Shown here: positions 34,799 through 43,186 of the stretch, piece after piece
Position numbering within the stretch: the first letter of the stretch is position 1
Layout of the letters: each line of letters opens with the position of its first letter
From: Methyloversatilis sp.
GTDB lineage: Bacteria > Pseudomonadota > Gammaproteobacteria > Burkholderiales > Rhodocyclaceae
Reading direction: 5' to 3'
DNA length: 50,132 nucleotides
Assembly (NCBI GenBank): GCA_016791045.1
Contig: JAEUNO010000045.1
Span: 1 to 50,132, forward strand
The notes under the pieces: model-generated
Database searches by the model: none
What the model was told of the DNA's origin: nothing
The model's input: only the letters and a program-made list of their open reading frames with translations
Translations under genes and position numbers: made by a program

Positions 34799-36013
34799 TC
34801 AGGCCTTCACGTTCGGGGTGTGCCGGGTCGGCTGCGCGGGCGCATCGACCAGCACTTCGCGGTTCATCGGCACGGTCTTCGGACTCACCGTATCGCCGGG
34901 CCGGGTGCGCTGCAGGCCATTGACGACGATGCGTTCGCCGGCACTCAGACCGCTCTCGACGATGCGCAGGCCGCTCTGGCGCGCGCCCAGCCGCACTTCG
35001 CGGTAGGCGGTGCGGTCGGTCTGGTCGAGCACCAGCACGAAGCGCTTGTCCTGATCGGTGCCGATGGCGCGTTCGTCGATCAGCAGCGCCTCGCGCGGTG
35101 CGCCGCCGCCGAGCCGGATGCGCGCGTACAGCCCCGGCAGCAGCAGGCCGTCGGCGTTGTCGAACACGGCGCGCACGCGGATCGTGCCGGACGAGGTGTC
35201 GAGCCGGTTATCCACCGACGACACGCGGCCGCGACGCGAATGGCCGTCTTCGTCGGCCAGGCCGAGAAACACGGCGACCGGTTCGCCGCCGGCGGCGCGC
35301 GCCGGATTGACGTACTTCAGGAAGCTCTTTTCGTCGACGTCGAACGCGGCATAGACGGTGTCCATCGACACCAGCGTGGTCAGTGGCACGGTGCCGGCGC
35401 CGGCGGCGACGATGTTGCCGACCGTCACTTCGGCGCGCGAAATGCGGCCCGACACCGGTGCCGTGATGCGCGTGTATTCGAGGTTGAGCCGGGCCGAGGT
35501 CAGCGCGGCCTGCGCCGCCTGCACCTGGGCGGCCGCCTCGCGCGCGGCATTCTGCTTCTCGTCAAGATCGCGTCGCGCGATCGCGTTGTCGGCGGCCAGG
35601 CGCTGGCCGCGCGCCATGTCGGTGGCGGTGTAGGCCGCGCGCGTTTCGGCCGCCGCAAGCTGGGCCCGTGCGCGTTCGACCTCGGCGGCATACGGGCGCG
35701 GGTCGATGGTGAACAGCAGGTCGCCCTTGTTCACCCGCGCGCCGTCGCGGAAGTGCACCGCGGTCAGCGTGCCCGACACCAGCGGCCGGATGTCGACGCG
35801 ATCGACCGCTTCGAGGCGCCCGGAATAGTCCTGCCAGTCGATGATGGTCTGACTGGTCACTTCAGCCACCTCGACCACGGTGGCGGGCGGTGCGGCGGTC
35901 GCCGCGGCGTCCGGCGCGTCGGCCCGGGCGTGCAGCACGGCCGCGCCACCGCCGATCAGGATCAGCGAGGCCGCGAGGAAGGTGAGCGTATGACGACGGT
36001 TCAGGATGGACAT
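34799..36013 (-). CDS. RND efflux periplasmic adaptor (membrane-fusion) subunit
   Basis: A 404-residue adaptor linking the permease to the outer-membrane channel. It has a signal-anchor (LTFLAASLILIGGGAAVLHA), a biotinyl-lipoyl half (GRLEAVDRVDIRPLVSGTL then DGARVNKGDLLFTIDPRPYA), a coiled-coil hairpin (ARAQLAAAETRAAYTATDMA; QVQAAQAALTSARLNLEYTR) and the second lipoyl half (ITAPVSGRISRAEVTVGNIV). A beta-barrel and membrane-proximal domain follow. ATG 36013 follows GAGGTCAGCC; the longer frame from 36070 would overlap the preceding gene. It lies 53 bases after the hydrolase-like gene. No lipobox is present, so it is probably anchored by its N-terminal helix. Confidence 0.94.
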   Translation of the reverse strand: MSILNRRHTLTFLAASLILIGGGAAVLHARADAPDAAATAAPPATVVEVAEVTSQTIIDWQDYSGRLEAVDRVDIRPLVSGTLTAVHFRDGARVNKGDLLFTIDPRPYAAEVERARAQLAAAETRAAYTATDMARGQRLAADNAIARRDLDEKQNAAREAAAQVQAAQAALTSARLNLEYTRITAPVSGRISRAEVTVGNIVAAGAGTVPLTTLVSMDTVYAAFDVDEKSFLKYVNPARAAGGEPVAVFLGLADEDGHSRRGRVSSVDNRLDTSSGTIRVRAVFDNADGLLLPGLYARIRLGGGAPREALLIDERAIGTDQDKRFVLVLDQTDRTAYREVRLGARQSGLRIVESGLSAGERIVVNGLQRTRPGDTVSPKTVPMNREVLVDAPAQPTRHTPNVKA

Positions 36014-36066
36014 GGCTGACCTCATGGAAGGATGGAAGCGGGATTCAATGGGTATGAAAGAGGAAT

Positions 36067-36915
36067 TCATTCATCATTCGAATCCGGCGCGAGGCTCGTG
36101 CACCGGCCGAGCCGGCAGCGCATGAACTGGATCGCGCCGGCGAGTACCGGTGGATGGGCGAGCAGGCCGGCGTGTGTCACGCCGGCAAAGCGTTCGACCT
36201 GGGTGTGCACGCCAGCGGAAATCAGCGCCGCGCCATATTTTTCGGCTTCGCAGTGCAGCAGGTCGTGTTCAGCCGTGGCGATGTAGGCGGGCGGCAGTCC
36301 GGCCTGGCGGCACGATTCAAGCGGCGCGGCATAGGGATGCAGGCGCTGTGACAGCCGCGGCAGGTACTGGCGGTAGCAGTCGGTGCAGTCCGCGACGCTG
36401 AGGTCGGACTGCAGTCGTTGCGCGTCGCCGGCGCGCGTCATGCTCGGGTCGAGCATCGGCCCGATCAGCACCTGCACCGCGATGCGGAAGTCCTGCCGGT
36501 CGCGCGCCATCAACGCAAGGCTGGCGGCCAGATTGCCGCCGGCGTCATCGCCGGCGACAACGAGGCGCTCCGGGTCGGCGCCGAGGGTGGCCGCGTGTTC
36601 CACCGCCCACAGGGTTGCGGCGTAGGCGTCCTCCGGCGCGGCGGGAAAGGGATGGGCCGGCGCCAGCGCATAGCCGACCGACAGCACCGCAGCGGGCAGT
36701 CCGGCGGCGATGAATCGGGCAGCGGCATCGGCGTCGTCGAGCGAACCCGCGACGAAGCCGCCGCCGAGCAGGTAGATCACCAGCGGCAGCCGCACGTCGG
36801 AGGCGGGCCGGTAGAGCCGCAGCGGGATGCGGCCATTCGGGCCGGCGATGTCCAGGCTGCGCCAGGGCAGGGCGGGCGAACGATCGTTTGTGGTGTCGTG
36901 GTGCGGCGGGGGCAT
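36067..36915 (-). CDS. Alpha/beta-hydrolase (HSL-like) with changed catalytic motifs
   Basis: A 282-residue protein with the hormone-sensitive-lipase-like hydrolase fold: PLRLYRPASDVRLPLVIYL, FVAGSLDDADAAARF, HPFPAAPEDAYAATLWAVEH and the C-terminal block. The oxyanion motif HGGG reads LGGG (YLLGGGFVAGS), and the nucleophile elbow GDSAGG reads GDDAGGN (codons GAT GAC near 36551-36556), so the catalytic Ser is Asp. The later acid (AEHDLLHCEAEKYG) and His (GVTHAGLL) are kept. It may be a non-hydrolytic binding protein. It is the first gene of the pump operon, divergent from a LysR gene, so a ligand-sensing or carrier job is possible. ATG 36915 is preferred over 37017, which would cover the divergent promoter. 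Confidence 0.82.
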   Translation of the reverse strand: MPPPHHDTTNDRSPALPWRSLDIAGPNGRIPLRLYRPASDVRLPLVIYLLGGGFVAGSLDDADAAARFIAAGLPAAVLSVGYALAPAHPFPAAPEDAYAATLWAVEHAATLGADPERLVVAGDDAGGNLAASLALMARDRQDFRIAVQVLIGPMLDPSMTRAGDAQRLQSDLSVADCTDCYRQYLPRLSQRLHPYAAPLESCRQAGLPPAYIATAEHDLLHCEAEKYGAALISAGVHTQVERFAGVTHAGLLAHPPVLAGAIQFMRCRLGRCTSLAPDSNDE

Positions 36916-36959
36916 GCGGTCAGTCCTGTCGGCGGGGCCGGAATCGAGGTGTGACCGGA

Positions 36960-37020
36960 TTGTCTGTGTTGGCGCTATCTGGATAAATAGCGATAATTCG
37001 TTAACACTATTCGCCATTTA
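36960..37020. promoter_or_regulatory. AT-rich divergent promoter/operator region of the LysR-pump locus
   Basis: This stretch is far more AT-rich than the surroundings and lies between the divergent hydrolase-like and LysR genes. It holds a perfect dyad CGCTAT-N8-ATAGCG (36973-36992), followed by GATAATTCGTTAACACTATT, which includes further partial half-sites. LysR regulators bind such interrupted dyads (T-N11-A core), so autoregulation and control of the pump operon are plausible. Confidence 0.45.
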
Positions 37021-37066
37021 CGAACAATCGGTCGTCGGTGACGACCCTTTCCGACGGAGTTGCGCC

Positions 37067-38071
37067 ATGGATCGCTTGCAGGCCATGCAGGTATTCACCC
37101 GCGTTGTGGATTCCAACAGCTTCACCCGTGCCGCCGACAGCCTCGGCCTGCCGCGCGCCACCGTCACCACGGCCGTGCAGAACCTGGAGAACCTGCTGCA
37201 CGTGCGGCTGCTCAACCGCACCACGCGCCGGATCAGCCTGACGCCCGACGGCGCGGCGTACTACGAGCGCTGTGCGCGCATCCTGGCCGACATCGAAGAG
37301 ACCGAGGCATCGTTCCGGGAAGTGTCGCGCGGTCCGAAAGGCCGGCTGCGCATCGACGTGCCGGCGCCGGTCGGCCGGCTGTTCCTGATCCCGCGCCTGT
37401 GCGAGTTCCACACCCGCTATCCGGACATCGAACTGGTGATCGGCATGGGCGACCGCCCGGTCGACCTGGTGCGTGAAAGCGTCGATTGCGTCATCCGGGT
37501 GGGCGAACTGCAGGACTCGACGCTGGTGGCGCGACGCATCGGCACGATGGAAACGGTCACCTGCGCAGCGCCCGACTATCTGGAGCGCCATGGGGCACCC
37601 GGCTCGCTCGACGACCTGCAGGACCACCGCGCAGTGCATTACTTTTCCAGTCGCACCGGCCGCGTCATCGATCTCGATTTCGTCGTCGACGGCAAGGTGG
37701 TCGAGGTGAAGGTGCCGGGCAAGGTGTCGGTAAACGATGCCGACGCCTACGTCGCCTGCGGTCTGCAGGGTTTCGGCGTCATCCAGCCGCCCCGCTTCAT
37801 GGTGCATGCGCACCTGCAGTCAGGTGCGCTGCGCGAGGTGCTGCCGCAGTGGCAGCCGTCACCGATGCCGATTTCGGTCGTCTACCTGCAGAACCGGCAT
37901 CTGTCGCCCAAGGTGCGTGCCTTCGTGGAGTGGGCCGCTGAACTGTTCAGTCGCTGCCCCATTCTCGGGCGCTGCGACGGGCACAGCACCGAATGCAGCT
38001 TTGTCGGCACGCAGGACGGGCACACGCTGCAGGCCTTGATGGATCAGCCGGATATGGCCGTTCAGTCCTGA
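37067..38071 (+). CDS. LysR-family regulator, probable controller of the RND pump operon
   Basis: A 334-residue regulator. The DNA-binding domain is MDRLQAMQVFTRVVDSNSFT then RAADSLGLPRATVTTAVQNL, with LLNRTTRRISLTPDGAAYYE following. The effector domain includes PAPVGRLFLIPRLCEFHTRY and VDCVIRVGELQDSTLVARRI. ATG 37067 has ACGGAG upstream; the long upstream extension is not part of the family. The C terminus extends about 35 residues beyond the usual end, from RCPILGRCDGHS onward. It is divergent from the pump operon with a dyad in the spacer. Family members of this type commonly respond to small aromatic or aldehyde-like molecules; the effector here is unknown. Confidence 0.92.
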   Translation: MDRLQAMQVFTRVVDSNSFTRAADSLGLPRATVTTAVQNLENLLHVRLLNRTTRRISLTPDGAAYYERCARILADIEETEASFREVSRGPKGRLRIDVPAPVGRLFLIPRLCEFHTRYPDIELVIGMGDRPVDLVRESVDCVIRVGELQDSTLVARRIGTMETVTCAAPDYLERHGAPGSLDDLQDHRAVHYFSSRTGRVIDLDFVVDGKVVEVKVPGKVSVNDADAYVACGLQGFGVIQPPRFMVHAHLQSGALREVLPQWQPSPMPISVVYLQNRHLSPKVRAFVEWAAELFSRCPILGRCDGHSTECSFVGTQDGHTLQALMDQPDMAVQS

Positions 38072-38163
38072 GCGCGGGCGGGGTTGTTGCGCGGGCTGCA
38101 CCGGTCAAGTTCGGGGTGGCCGGGCCGTTAGAACAAGTCTGAATCCGCAACCATCGACTGACC

Positions 38164-38994
38164 ATGACTCGTTCACTTCCGGTTCGGCAGGCAGGCGCCG
38201 GCTGCGAGGGCTGCCTCACGCCTGCTGAACATTCCTTCAGTATCGCCTTCGCCTATCAGCCGATCGTCGATGTACGCGATCGCAGCGTCTTCGCGCACGA
38301 GGCGCTTGTCCGCGGTCCGGCTGGAGAAGGTGCGGCGTCGGTGCTCGACAAGGTGGATGACAGGAACCGCTACTGGTTCGACCAGATCTGCCGCCGCACG
38401 GCGATCCAGGGCGCAGCGCGCCTTGGCATGTCCGAACTGCTGTCGATCAACTTTCTGCCCAATGCAATCTACCGGCCCGAGGTGTGCATCCGGGCGACGC
38501 TCGATGCGGCGCGCGACTTCAACTTTCCGGTCGAGCAGATCCTGTTCGAAGCCACCGAAGGCGAGCGGGTCGGCGATGCGCGCTGGCTGAGCGAAATTTT
38601 CACCGAGTATCAGCGCCTCGGATTCAAGACGGCGATCGATGATTTCGGGGCCGGCTATTCCGGACTGAACCTGCTGGCACTGTTCCAGCCGGACTACATC
38701 AAGATCGACATGGAACTGATCCGCAACATCGACCAGCGTCGCGCCAGCCGCGCCATCGTGCGCGGCGTGTTGCGCACCTGCGAGGAACTGGGCATCACGG
38801 TCATCGCCGAAGGCGTTGAAACCGCGGCCGAGCGCGACGTGCTTGTCGACTCCGGCGTGCGGCTGATGCAGGGCTGGTTGTTCGCGAAGGCGGCCTTCAA
38901 TTCGATCGCCACGGTGGACCCGCTCGCCTGGCCCGATCCGTCACGCGTCCTGCCGCCGCGCAGGCGCGCCTCCGATCAACTCCCGCCTTCATGA
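38164..38994 (+). CDS. EAL-domain cyclic di-GMP phosphodiesterase
   Basis: A 276-residue stand-alone EAL protein with no obvious sensor domain. The catalytic residues are all in place: HEALVRG (the EAL itself), LSINFLPN (Asn), ILFEATEGERV (Glu), TAIDDFGAGYSGLNLL (DDFG metal site), DYIKIDMELI (Lys), VIAEGVET (Glu) and MQGWLFAK. It is therefore probably an active phosphodiesterase that converts c-di-GMP to pGpG. The N terminus has a Cys pair (GCEGC) and a basic tail ends the protein. Its stop overlaps the start of a PAS-GGDEF gene (ATGA), so production of opposing enzymes is coupled. Confidence 0.93.
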   Translation: MTRSLPVRQAGAGCEGCLTPAEHSFSIAFAYQPIVDVRDRSVFAHEALVRGPAGEGAASVLDKVDDRNRYWFDQICRRTAIQGAARLGMSELLSINFLPNAIYRPEVCIRATLDAARDFNFPVEQILFEATEGERVGDARWLSEIFTEYQRLGFKTAIDDFGAGYSGLNLLALFQPDYIKIDMELIRNIDQRRASRAIVRGVLRTCEELGITVIAEGVETAAERDVLVDSGVRLMQGWLFAKAAFNSIATVDPLAWPDPSRVLPPRRRASDQLPPS

Positions 38995-39902
38995 AGCGGT
39001 CAGTCGCCAGACGCGCCGGTGCGCCGGCTGCGCTCGATCCGGGCAGCATGTTCGACCATGCTGCAGCCGGCATCGCGTGGTTCGATGCCGACGATGTGCT
39101 GCGCTATGCGAACCGCTGGTTCGAGTCGAGCTACAACGTCCGTGCGGCGGACCATCCGAGCTGGGAAGACATGATGCGCAACTGCCACGCCACGCGGCAG
39201 GGCGTGCTGATCGACACCGACGACATCGATGGCTGGCTGGCCGCGGTGCAGTTGCGCCGGCGCAGCCAGCCGACGCGCAGCTTCGAATCCGATCTGACCG
39301 ACGGGCGCTGGGTATGGGTGGTCGAAACCATTGACGCGGGCGGTGGCGTGCTGACGCTGGCCAGCGACATTTCGGACCTGAAACAGCGCGAAGTGATGCT
39401 GCAGCAGAACTACGACCACGCACTGCATGTGTCGCAGCGCGACGCGCTGACCGGCCTGTACAGCCGGCGCTACGCGTTCGAACACCTGCAGGCGGCGGTT
39501 GCGGCATCGATCACCGGGAACACGACGCTGGTTCTGGTGATGATCGACATCGATCACTTCAAGGCCTGCAACGATCTGCACGGCCACGACGTCGGTGACC
39601 AGGTGCTGCGCGACTTCGCGGAGCGCCTGCGCAGTGGCATCCGCGCCAGCGATGTGGCGGCACGTATCGGCGGCGAGGAATTCCTGCTGATCATGCCCGA
39701 CATGCCCATTTCGGGCGTCGCGATGCTGTTGACCCGGCTGCAGGCACCGGAATCCACGCCAACCAGATTGCCCGCCTACACCTTTCCCGCAGGTGTGACG
39801 GCGGTGCGGCCCGACGACTGTCCGGAGACCTTGTTCCGGCGTACCGACAGGGCGCTGTATACGGCGAAGAACCGCGGTCGCAACCGCTACGTCATCGTCT
39901 GA
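38991..39902 (+). CDS. PAS-GGDEF diguanylate cyclase
   Basis: A 303-residue soluble protein. A PAS-like domain occupies about 20-130 (FDHAAAGIAWFDADDVLRYA; ETIDAGGGVLTLASDISDLK), then a coiled linker (LKQREVMLQQNYDHALHV) and a GGDEF domain from about 140. The active site is ARIGGEEFLLIMPD, with RASD five residues before it forming the inhibitory I-site. Metal-binding Asp is in VMIDIDHFKACND. It is predicted to synthesise c-di-GMP when the PAS signal allows. Its ATG overlaps the stop of the EAL gene by four bases, so the pair is likely made together. Confidence 0.93.
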   Translation: MKRSVARRAGAPAALDPGSMFDHAAAGIAWFDADDVLRYANRWFESSYNVRAADHPSWEDMMRNCHATRQGVLIDTDDIDGWLAAVQLRRRSQPTRSFESDLTDGRWVWVVETIDAGGGVLTLASDISDLKQREVMLQQNYDHALHVSQRDALTGLYSRRYAFEHLQAAVAASITGNTTLVLVMIDIDHFKACNDLHGHDVGDQVLRDFAERLRSGIRASDVAARIGGEEFLLIMPDMPISGVAMLLTRLQAPESTPTRLPAYTFPAGVTAVRPDDCPETLFRRTDRALYTAKNRGRNRYVIV

Positions 39903-40046
39903 CGAAGCCTGCTGCGAAAACGCTTCGCGGTGTGTGGAGATTGAACTGCAAACCGCGTTTGCCGCGCGCGTGCCATGGGCAAGGTGTGCCACGAAGTCGA
40001 CACTGGCCGTCTCGACGAGGAGCGCAACGCGGCCCGCGATTCACGC

Positions 40047-41375
40047 CTAAAACTCGTCTGCCGCACCGGCCCAGCGACAGTCGTCGCCGCTGTGCTTGGC
40101 GCGATACATCGCCTGATCGGCAGCTTCCAGCAGGGCGAGCGCGTCTTCGCCGTGATCCGGATAGACCGCGATACCGATGCTGGGCAGCACCGTGAGGTGG
40201 CGACCGCCCAGCGCGACGGGCTGGCCGAGCGCGCTGCGAATCTTGCGAGCGACCACCAGGGCGTCATCCGGCTGAAGAATGCCGGGCAGCAGCACGACGA
40301 ATTCATCGCCGCCAACGCGCGCCACCGTATCGGCATCGCGAACACAGCGCTTGAGCCGCTGCGCGGTTTCCTGCAGCAGCTGATCGCCGGTCGCATGTCC
40401 CAGCGTGTCGTTCACTTCCTTGAACCGGTCAAGATCCAGATAGAGCAGGCCAACGTGAGCGTGCTCACGGCGCGCGGCCGACAGCGCGGTGTCGAGCCGG
40501 TCGCGCAGCAGCGCGCGGTTGGGCAGGCCGGTCAGTTCATCGAACTGGGCCATGCGCTTGAGCTGTGCCAGCAGCTGCATGCGTTCGATGGCGGTGGCCA
40601 CCTGAGTGGAGACAAAGTGCAGCAGCGCCATGTCGCGGTCGGTGTAACCGGCTTCGCCCGGCATGCTCTTGAGCACCAGCGCACCGGTCGTGCGGTGCTC
40701 GGTCTTCAGCGGCACGGCCAGCCAGCAGCAGGCGTCGGGTGTGGCGGCGGTACGCAGCTGCGACTGCCCGGTACGCACCACTTCGCTGCACAGTGCGTGC
40801 GGCGGAGCTGCTCGATGTTCGTCGAGACTGTAGGGAAAGCTGAGCACACCGTCGCCATCAATGGTGGCGACGAAAAAGTTGTTGGCCGGTACCAGGCTGT
40901 CGATGATCAGCCGGATGTGCGCGCACAACGCCGGCAGGTCGCTTGCTGCGTGCGCCGCTTCGGACAGCGCATACAGCGCGGCCTGGGTGGCCTCTGCTCG
41001 CTTGCGCTCCGTGATGTCGCGCGCAACCGCAATGCGCAGCCGGTCGGATTCCCACCAGCGGGCCGACCACAGGATATGCACGCGCCGGCCGTCCTTGCGC
41101 ACATAGCTGTTCTCGAAGTTCAGCTTGTGTTCGCCCGCCATGATGTCGGCGGCCGCCTGCAGCGTGCGCGCGCGATCTTCCGGCGCCACCAGTTCGATCA
41201 TCGCGCGGCCGACCATCTCGTCCTGCGTGTAGCCGAAGATGCGTTCGCAGGCCGCGCTGACGAACACGAAGCGGCCGTGTTCATCGACCACGCATATGGC
41301 GTCGGGCAGCAGGTCCAGGAAGGCCCGTTTGGCGAGTATCGGCGGTAATGGCATAGCCGTGAAAATACTACGCAT
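40047..41375 (-). CDS. PAS-GAF-GGDEF diguanylate cyclase
   Basis: A 442-residue soluble sensor enzyme. PAS domain at about 20-135 (LLPDAICVVDEHGRFVFVSA; ACERIFGYTQDEMVGRAM; VARDITERKRAEAT). A GAF domain at about 145-270 has LPALCAHIRLIIDSLVPANN and CCWLAVPLKTEHRTTGALVL. The GGDEF domain follows, with RMAQFDELTGLPNRALLRDR, LDLDRFKEVNDTLGHATGD and the active site RVGGDEFVVLLPG; RDAD before it gives the I-site. ATG 41375 and ATG 41354 are both possible and neither has a clear ribosome site. The gene is convergent with the PAS-GGDEF gene. Signals for PAS and GAF are unknown. Confidence 0.9.
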   Translation of the reverse strand: MRSIFTAMPLPPILAKRAFLDLLPDAICVVDEHGRFVFVSAACERIFGYTQDEMVGRAMIELVAPEDRARTLQAAADIMAGEHKLNFENSYVRKDGRRVHILWSARWWESDRLRIAVARDITERKRAEATQAALYALSEAAHAASDLPALCAHIRLIIDSLVPANNFFVATIDGDGVLSFPYSLDEHRAAPPHALCSEVVRTGQSQLRTAATPDACCWLAVPLKTEHRTTGALVLKSMPGEAGYTDRDMALLHFVSTQVATAIERMQLLAQLKRMAQFDELTGLPNRALLRDRLDTALSAARREHAHVGLLYLDLDRFKEVNDTLGHATGDQLLQETAQRLKRCVRDADTVARVGGDEFVVLLPGILQPDDALVVARKIRSALGQPVALGGRHLTVLPSIGIAVYPDHGEDALALLEAADQAMYRAKHSGDDCRWAGAADEF

Positions 41376-41440
41376 GCCCGGCCCGGCGGGTGAATTTTGA
41401 TTGCGTGCGGCGGGATCGTCGTCTGACGATCGCCCTGCGA

Positions 41441-42019
41441 TCAACGTTGCGGCACGACGCGCAGGCTGTCCATCAGGCGTTCTGCGCCCGGACGGCCACG
41501 ATCGAAATAGCGGCCGCGCGGAGCGTCGAACAGCATCAGGTAGAGCCGGTCGCCGATGACCGCACCTCGACCGATACCGGCGCGTTCCACTTCCTGACTG
41601 CGCGCCGTGTACAGATACTCGAAGCGGAAGCCGGGGCTGTCCGACACCGTGTCGGGTGCCAGCGACTGCAGCTGGAACTGGCCACCATTGCCGGCCAGCA
41701 TCGTTTCCACGAGACCGACAATGTCTTCCGGCGACATGGTGCGGCGGAACAACGGGGGCTTGCCATTGCGCGGCGCCAGGTCGTCCAGCGCCACGCCGTC
41801 GGCCACCCCGCTGAAGAACGTCAGCAGATCGATCGGCACACCGTGCTGCGTCCACATTTCGCGGTGTCTTGAACCGTACGGCGTGTGGTGATTCCAGTCG
41901 CCGCCGGCCTGCACTTCCATGCTGCCGCGCACCAGTACCGGGGCGGATTCGACCCGCTTGAACTGGCCGCCGCAGCCGGTCAGCAGAAGGGTGAGGCAGA
42001 GCAGGCAGATCAGTTTCAT
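41441..42019 (-). CDS. Predicted outer-membrane lipoprotein of unknown function
   Basis: A 192-residue lipoprotein. Signal peptide LICLLCLTLLLTGC with lipobox LTGC; the residue after Cys is Gly, not Asp, so outer-membrane sorting is likely. The mature part has a conserved-looking block WNHHTPYGSRHREMWTQHGV and later FRFEYLYTARSQEVERAGIG. I do not recognise a named family. Its start overlaps the stop of the M48 peptidase gene (ATGA), and that gene directly follows another exported protein gene. It is thus the third member of a cell-envelope gene cluster. Confidence 0.8.
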   Translation of the reverse strand: MKLICLLCLTLLLTGCGGQFKRVESAPVLVRGSMEVQAGGDWNHHTPYGSRHREMWTQHGVPIDLLTFFSGVADGVALDDLAPRNGKPPLFRRTMSPEDIVGLVETMLAGNGGQFQLQSLAPDTVSDSPGFRFEYLYTARSQEVERAGIGRGAVIGDRLYLMLFDAPRGRYFDRGRPGAERLMDSLRVVPQR

Positions 42020-43185
42020 GGTGCGGGGGTCTCGACGTAGCTACGGATCATCGGCGCATCGGGTGCGCCGGGCCGAAGTTCAAGATAATTGCGGAAGGCA
42101 TTGCGCGCGCCTTCGGCATCGTTACGGCGGCGCAGTATCTGGCCGCGCAGCCGCATCGCTTCGGCCGGCCGGTCCGGCAGCGCGTCGGCCTCGTCGAGCG
42201 CGGCAAGCGCCTGCTCGAAATCCTCGTCGCGGGCGCGCGAGCGCAGCGCTTCGGCCCGCGCATAGAGCAGTTGTCCGTCGCGTCCGTGGTGCGTCATCAG
42301 GCGGTCGAACAGGCGCAGGGAACTGTCCGGTACGCGCCGGCGCAATTCGTCCTGCAGCATCTGCAGCCGCAGCGGCGCGATGTGTGTGCGGTAGCGTTCG
42401 GCGTGCACCTCGCCGGGCGCGCCGTCGCTGGCCAGTGCCTTCGCAGCCGCCTGCAGCGTGTCGCGACGTTCGTCGGCGGACGGATGGGTGGCGAACAGCA
42501 GCGTGCCGCCGCCGTCTTCGCCGGCGTTCTCCTCGATCAGCTGCGCCCAGACCCTGGAGGCCTCGCCGGCGTCGTAGCCGGCACGATGCATCAGTTCCAG
42601 CCCGATGGCATCCGCTTCGCGCTCGTGGTCGCGCGAAAACGAATAGACGCTGGCCAGCACGCCCAGCTGGGCGACCTGACCGATGCTGCCGGCGCCGGCA
42701 GCCCCGAGCGCAAGACCCAGGAACTGTGCGAAACCCGCCTTGGCGCGCGCGTCGCGCAGGCGTTCCAGGCTGTGCCGCTTCAGATAGTGACCGACCTCGT
42801 GCGCCAGCACGGCAGCCAGCTGCGCTTCGTTGGCGGCGCGCAGCAGCAGGCCGCTCCACACCTGCATCATGCCGTTGGGCGCCATGCTGGCGTTGAAGTA
42901 GGGCGTGCGAACCAGATAGACACGCATGTCGGGGCAGTGATCGCCGGCGAGCCGGCAGGCGATGTCGGACACATAGCGCTGCAGCGCGTCGTCGCCGAGC
43001 AGGAAGCGCGAGCGGCGCAGCCGTTCTTCCTCGCGGTCCATCAACGCCCACAGGCCCCCTTCGTCGCTGGCCAGGTCCGGCCGGGCGAAGCGCGGCGTAT
43101 CGGCGACGCCGGCCGGCGCGCCGCCGGGCCAGAACGCCAGCAGTCCGCTGCCGCAGCAGCCGCAGAGCAGATCACGACGTCGCAT
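42016..43185 (-). CDS. M48-family periplasmic metallopeptidase with C-terminal TPR-like part (BepA-like)
   Basis: A 389-residue exported zinc peptidase. It starts MRRRDLLCGCCGSGLLAFWP, a signal with an RR pair that could use Tat or be a lipoprotein signal. The zinc site HEXXH lies in AAVLAHEVGHYLKRHSLE, and the third ligand is in SRDHEREADAIGLELMHRAG. The hydrophobic segment FLGLALGAAGAGSIGQV follows the first helix. From about residue 290 the protein is helical and TPR-like (RDEDFEQALAALDEADALPD; RRRNDAEGARNAFRNYLELR). The family includes BepA, which handles outer-membrane protein quality control; this role is inferred. ATG 43185 lies one base after the preceding gene's stop, so the pair is translationally coupled. 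Confidence 0.9.
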   Translation of the reverse strand: MRRRDLLCGCCGSGLLAFWPGGAPAGVADTPRFARPDLASDEGGLWALMDREEERLRRSRFLLGDDALQRYVSDIACRLAGDHCPDMRVYLVRTPYFNASMAPNGMMQVWSGLLLRAANEAQLAAVLAHEVGHYLKRHSLERLRDARAKAGFAQFLGLALGAAGAGSIGQVAQLGVLASVYSFSRDHEREADAIGLELMHRAGYDAGEASRVWAQLIEENAGEDGGGTLLFATHPSADERRDTLQAAAKALASDGAPGEVHAERYRTHIAPLRLQMLQDELRRRVPDSSLRLFDRLMTHHGRDGQLLYARAEALRSRARDEDFEQALAALDEADALPDRPAEAMRLRGQILRRRNDAEGARNAFRNYLELRPGAPDAPMIRSYVETPAP

Positions 43186-43186
43186 G

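Noticed and set aside
34529-36019. Long plus-strand open frame (about 496 codons) opposite the RND permease and adaptor genes
   Set aside because: It is His/Arg/Gln-rich with no motifs and lies opposite well-supported conserved genes; such frames are common in high-GC DNA.
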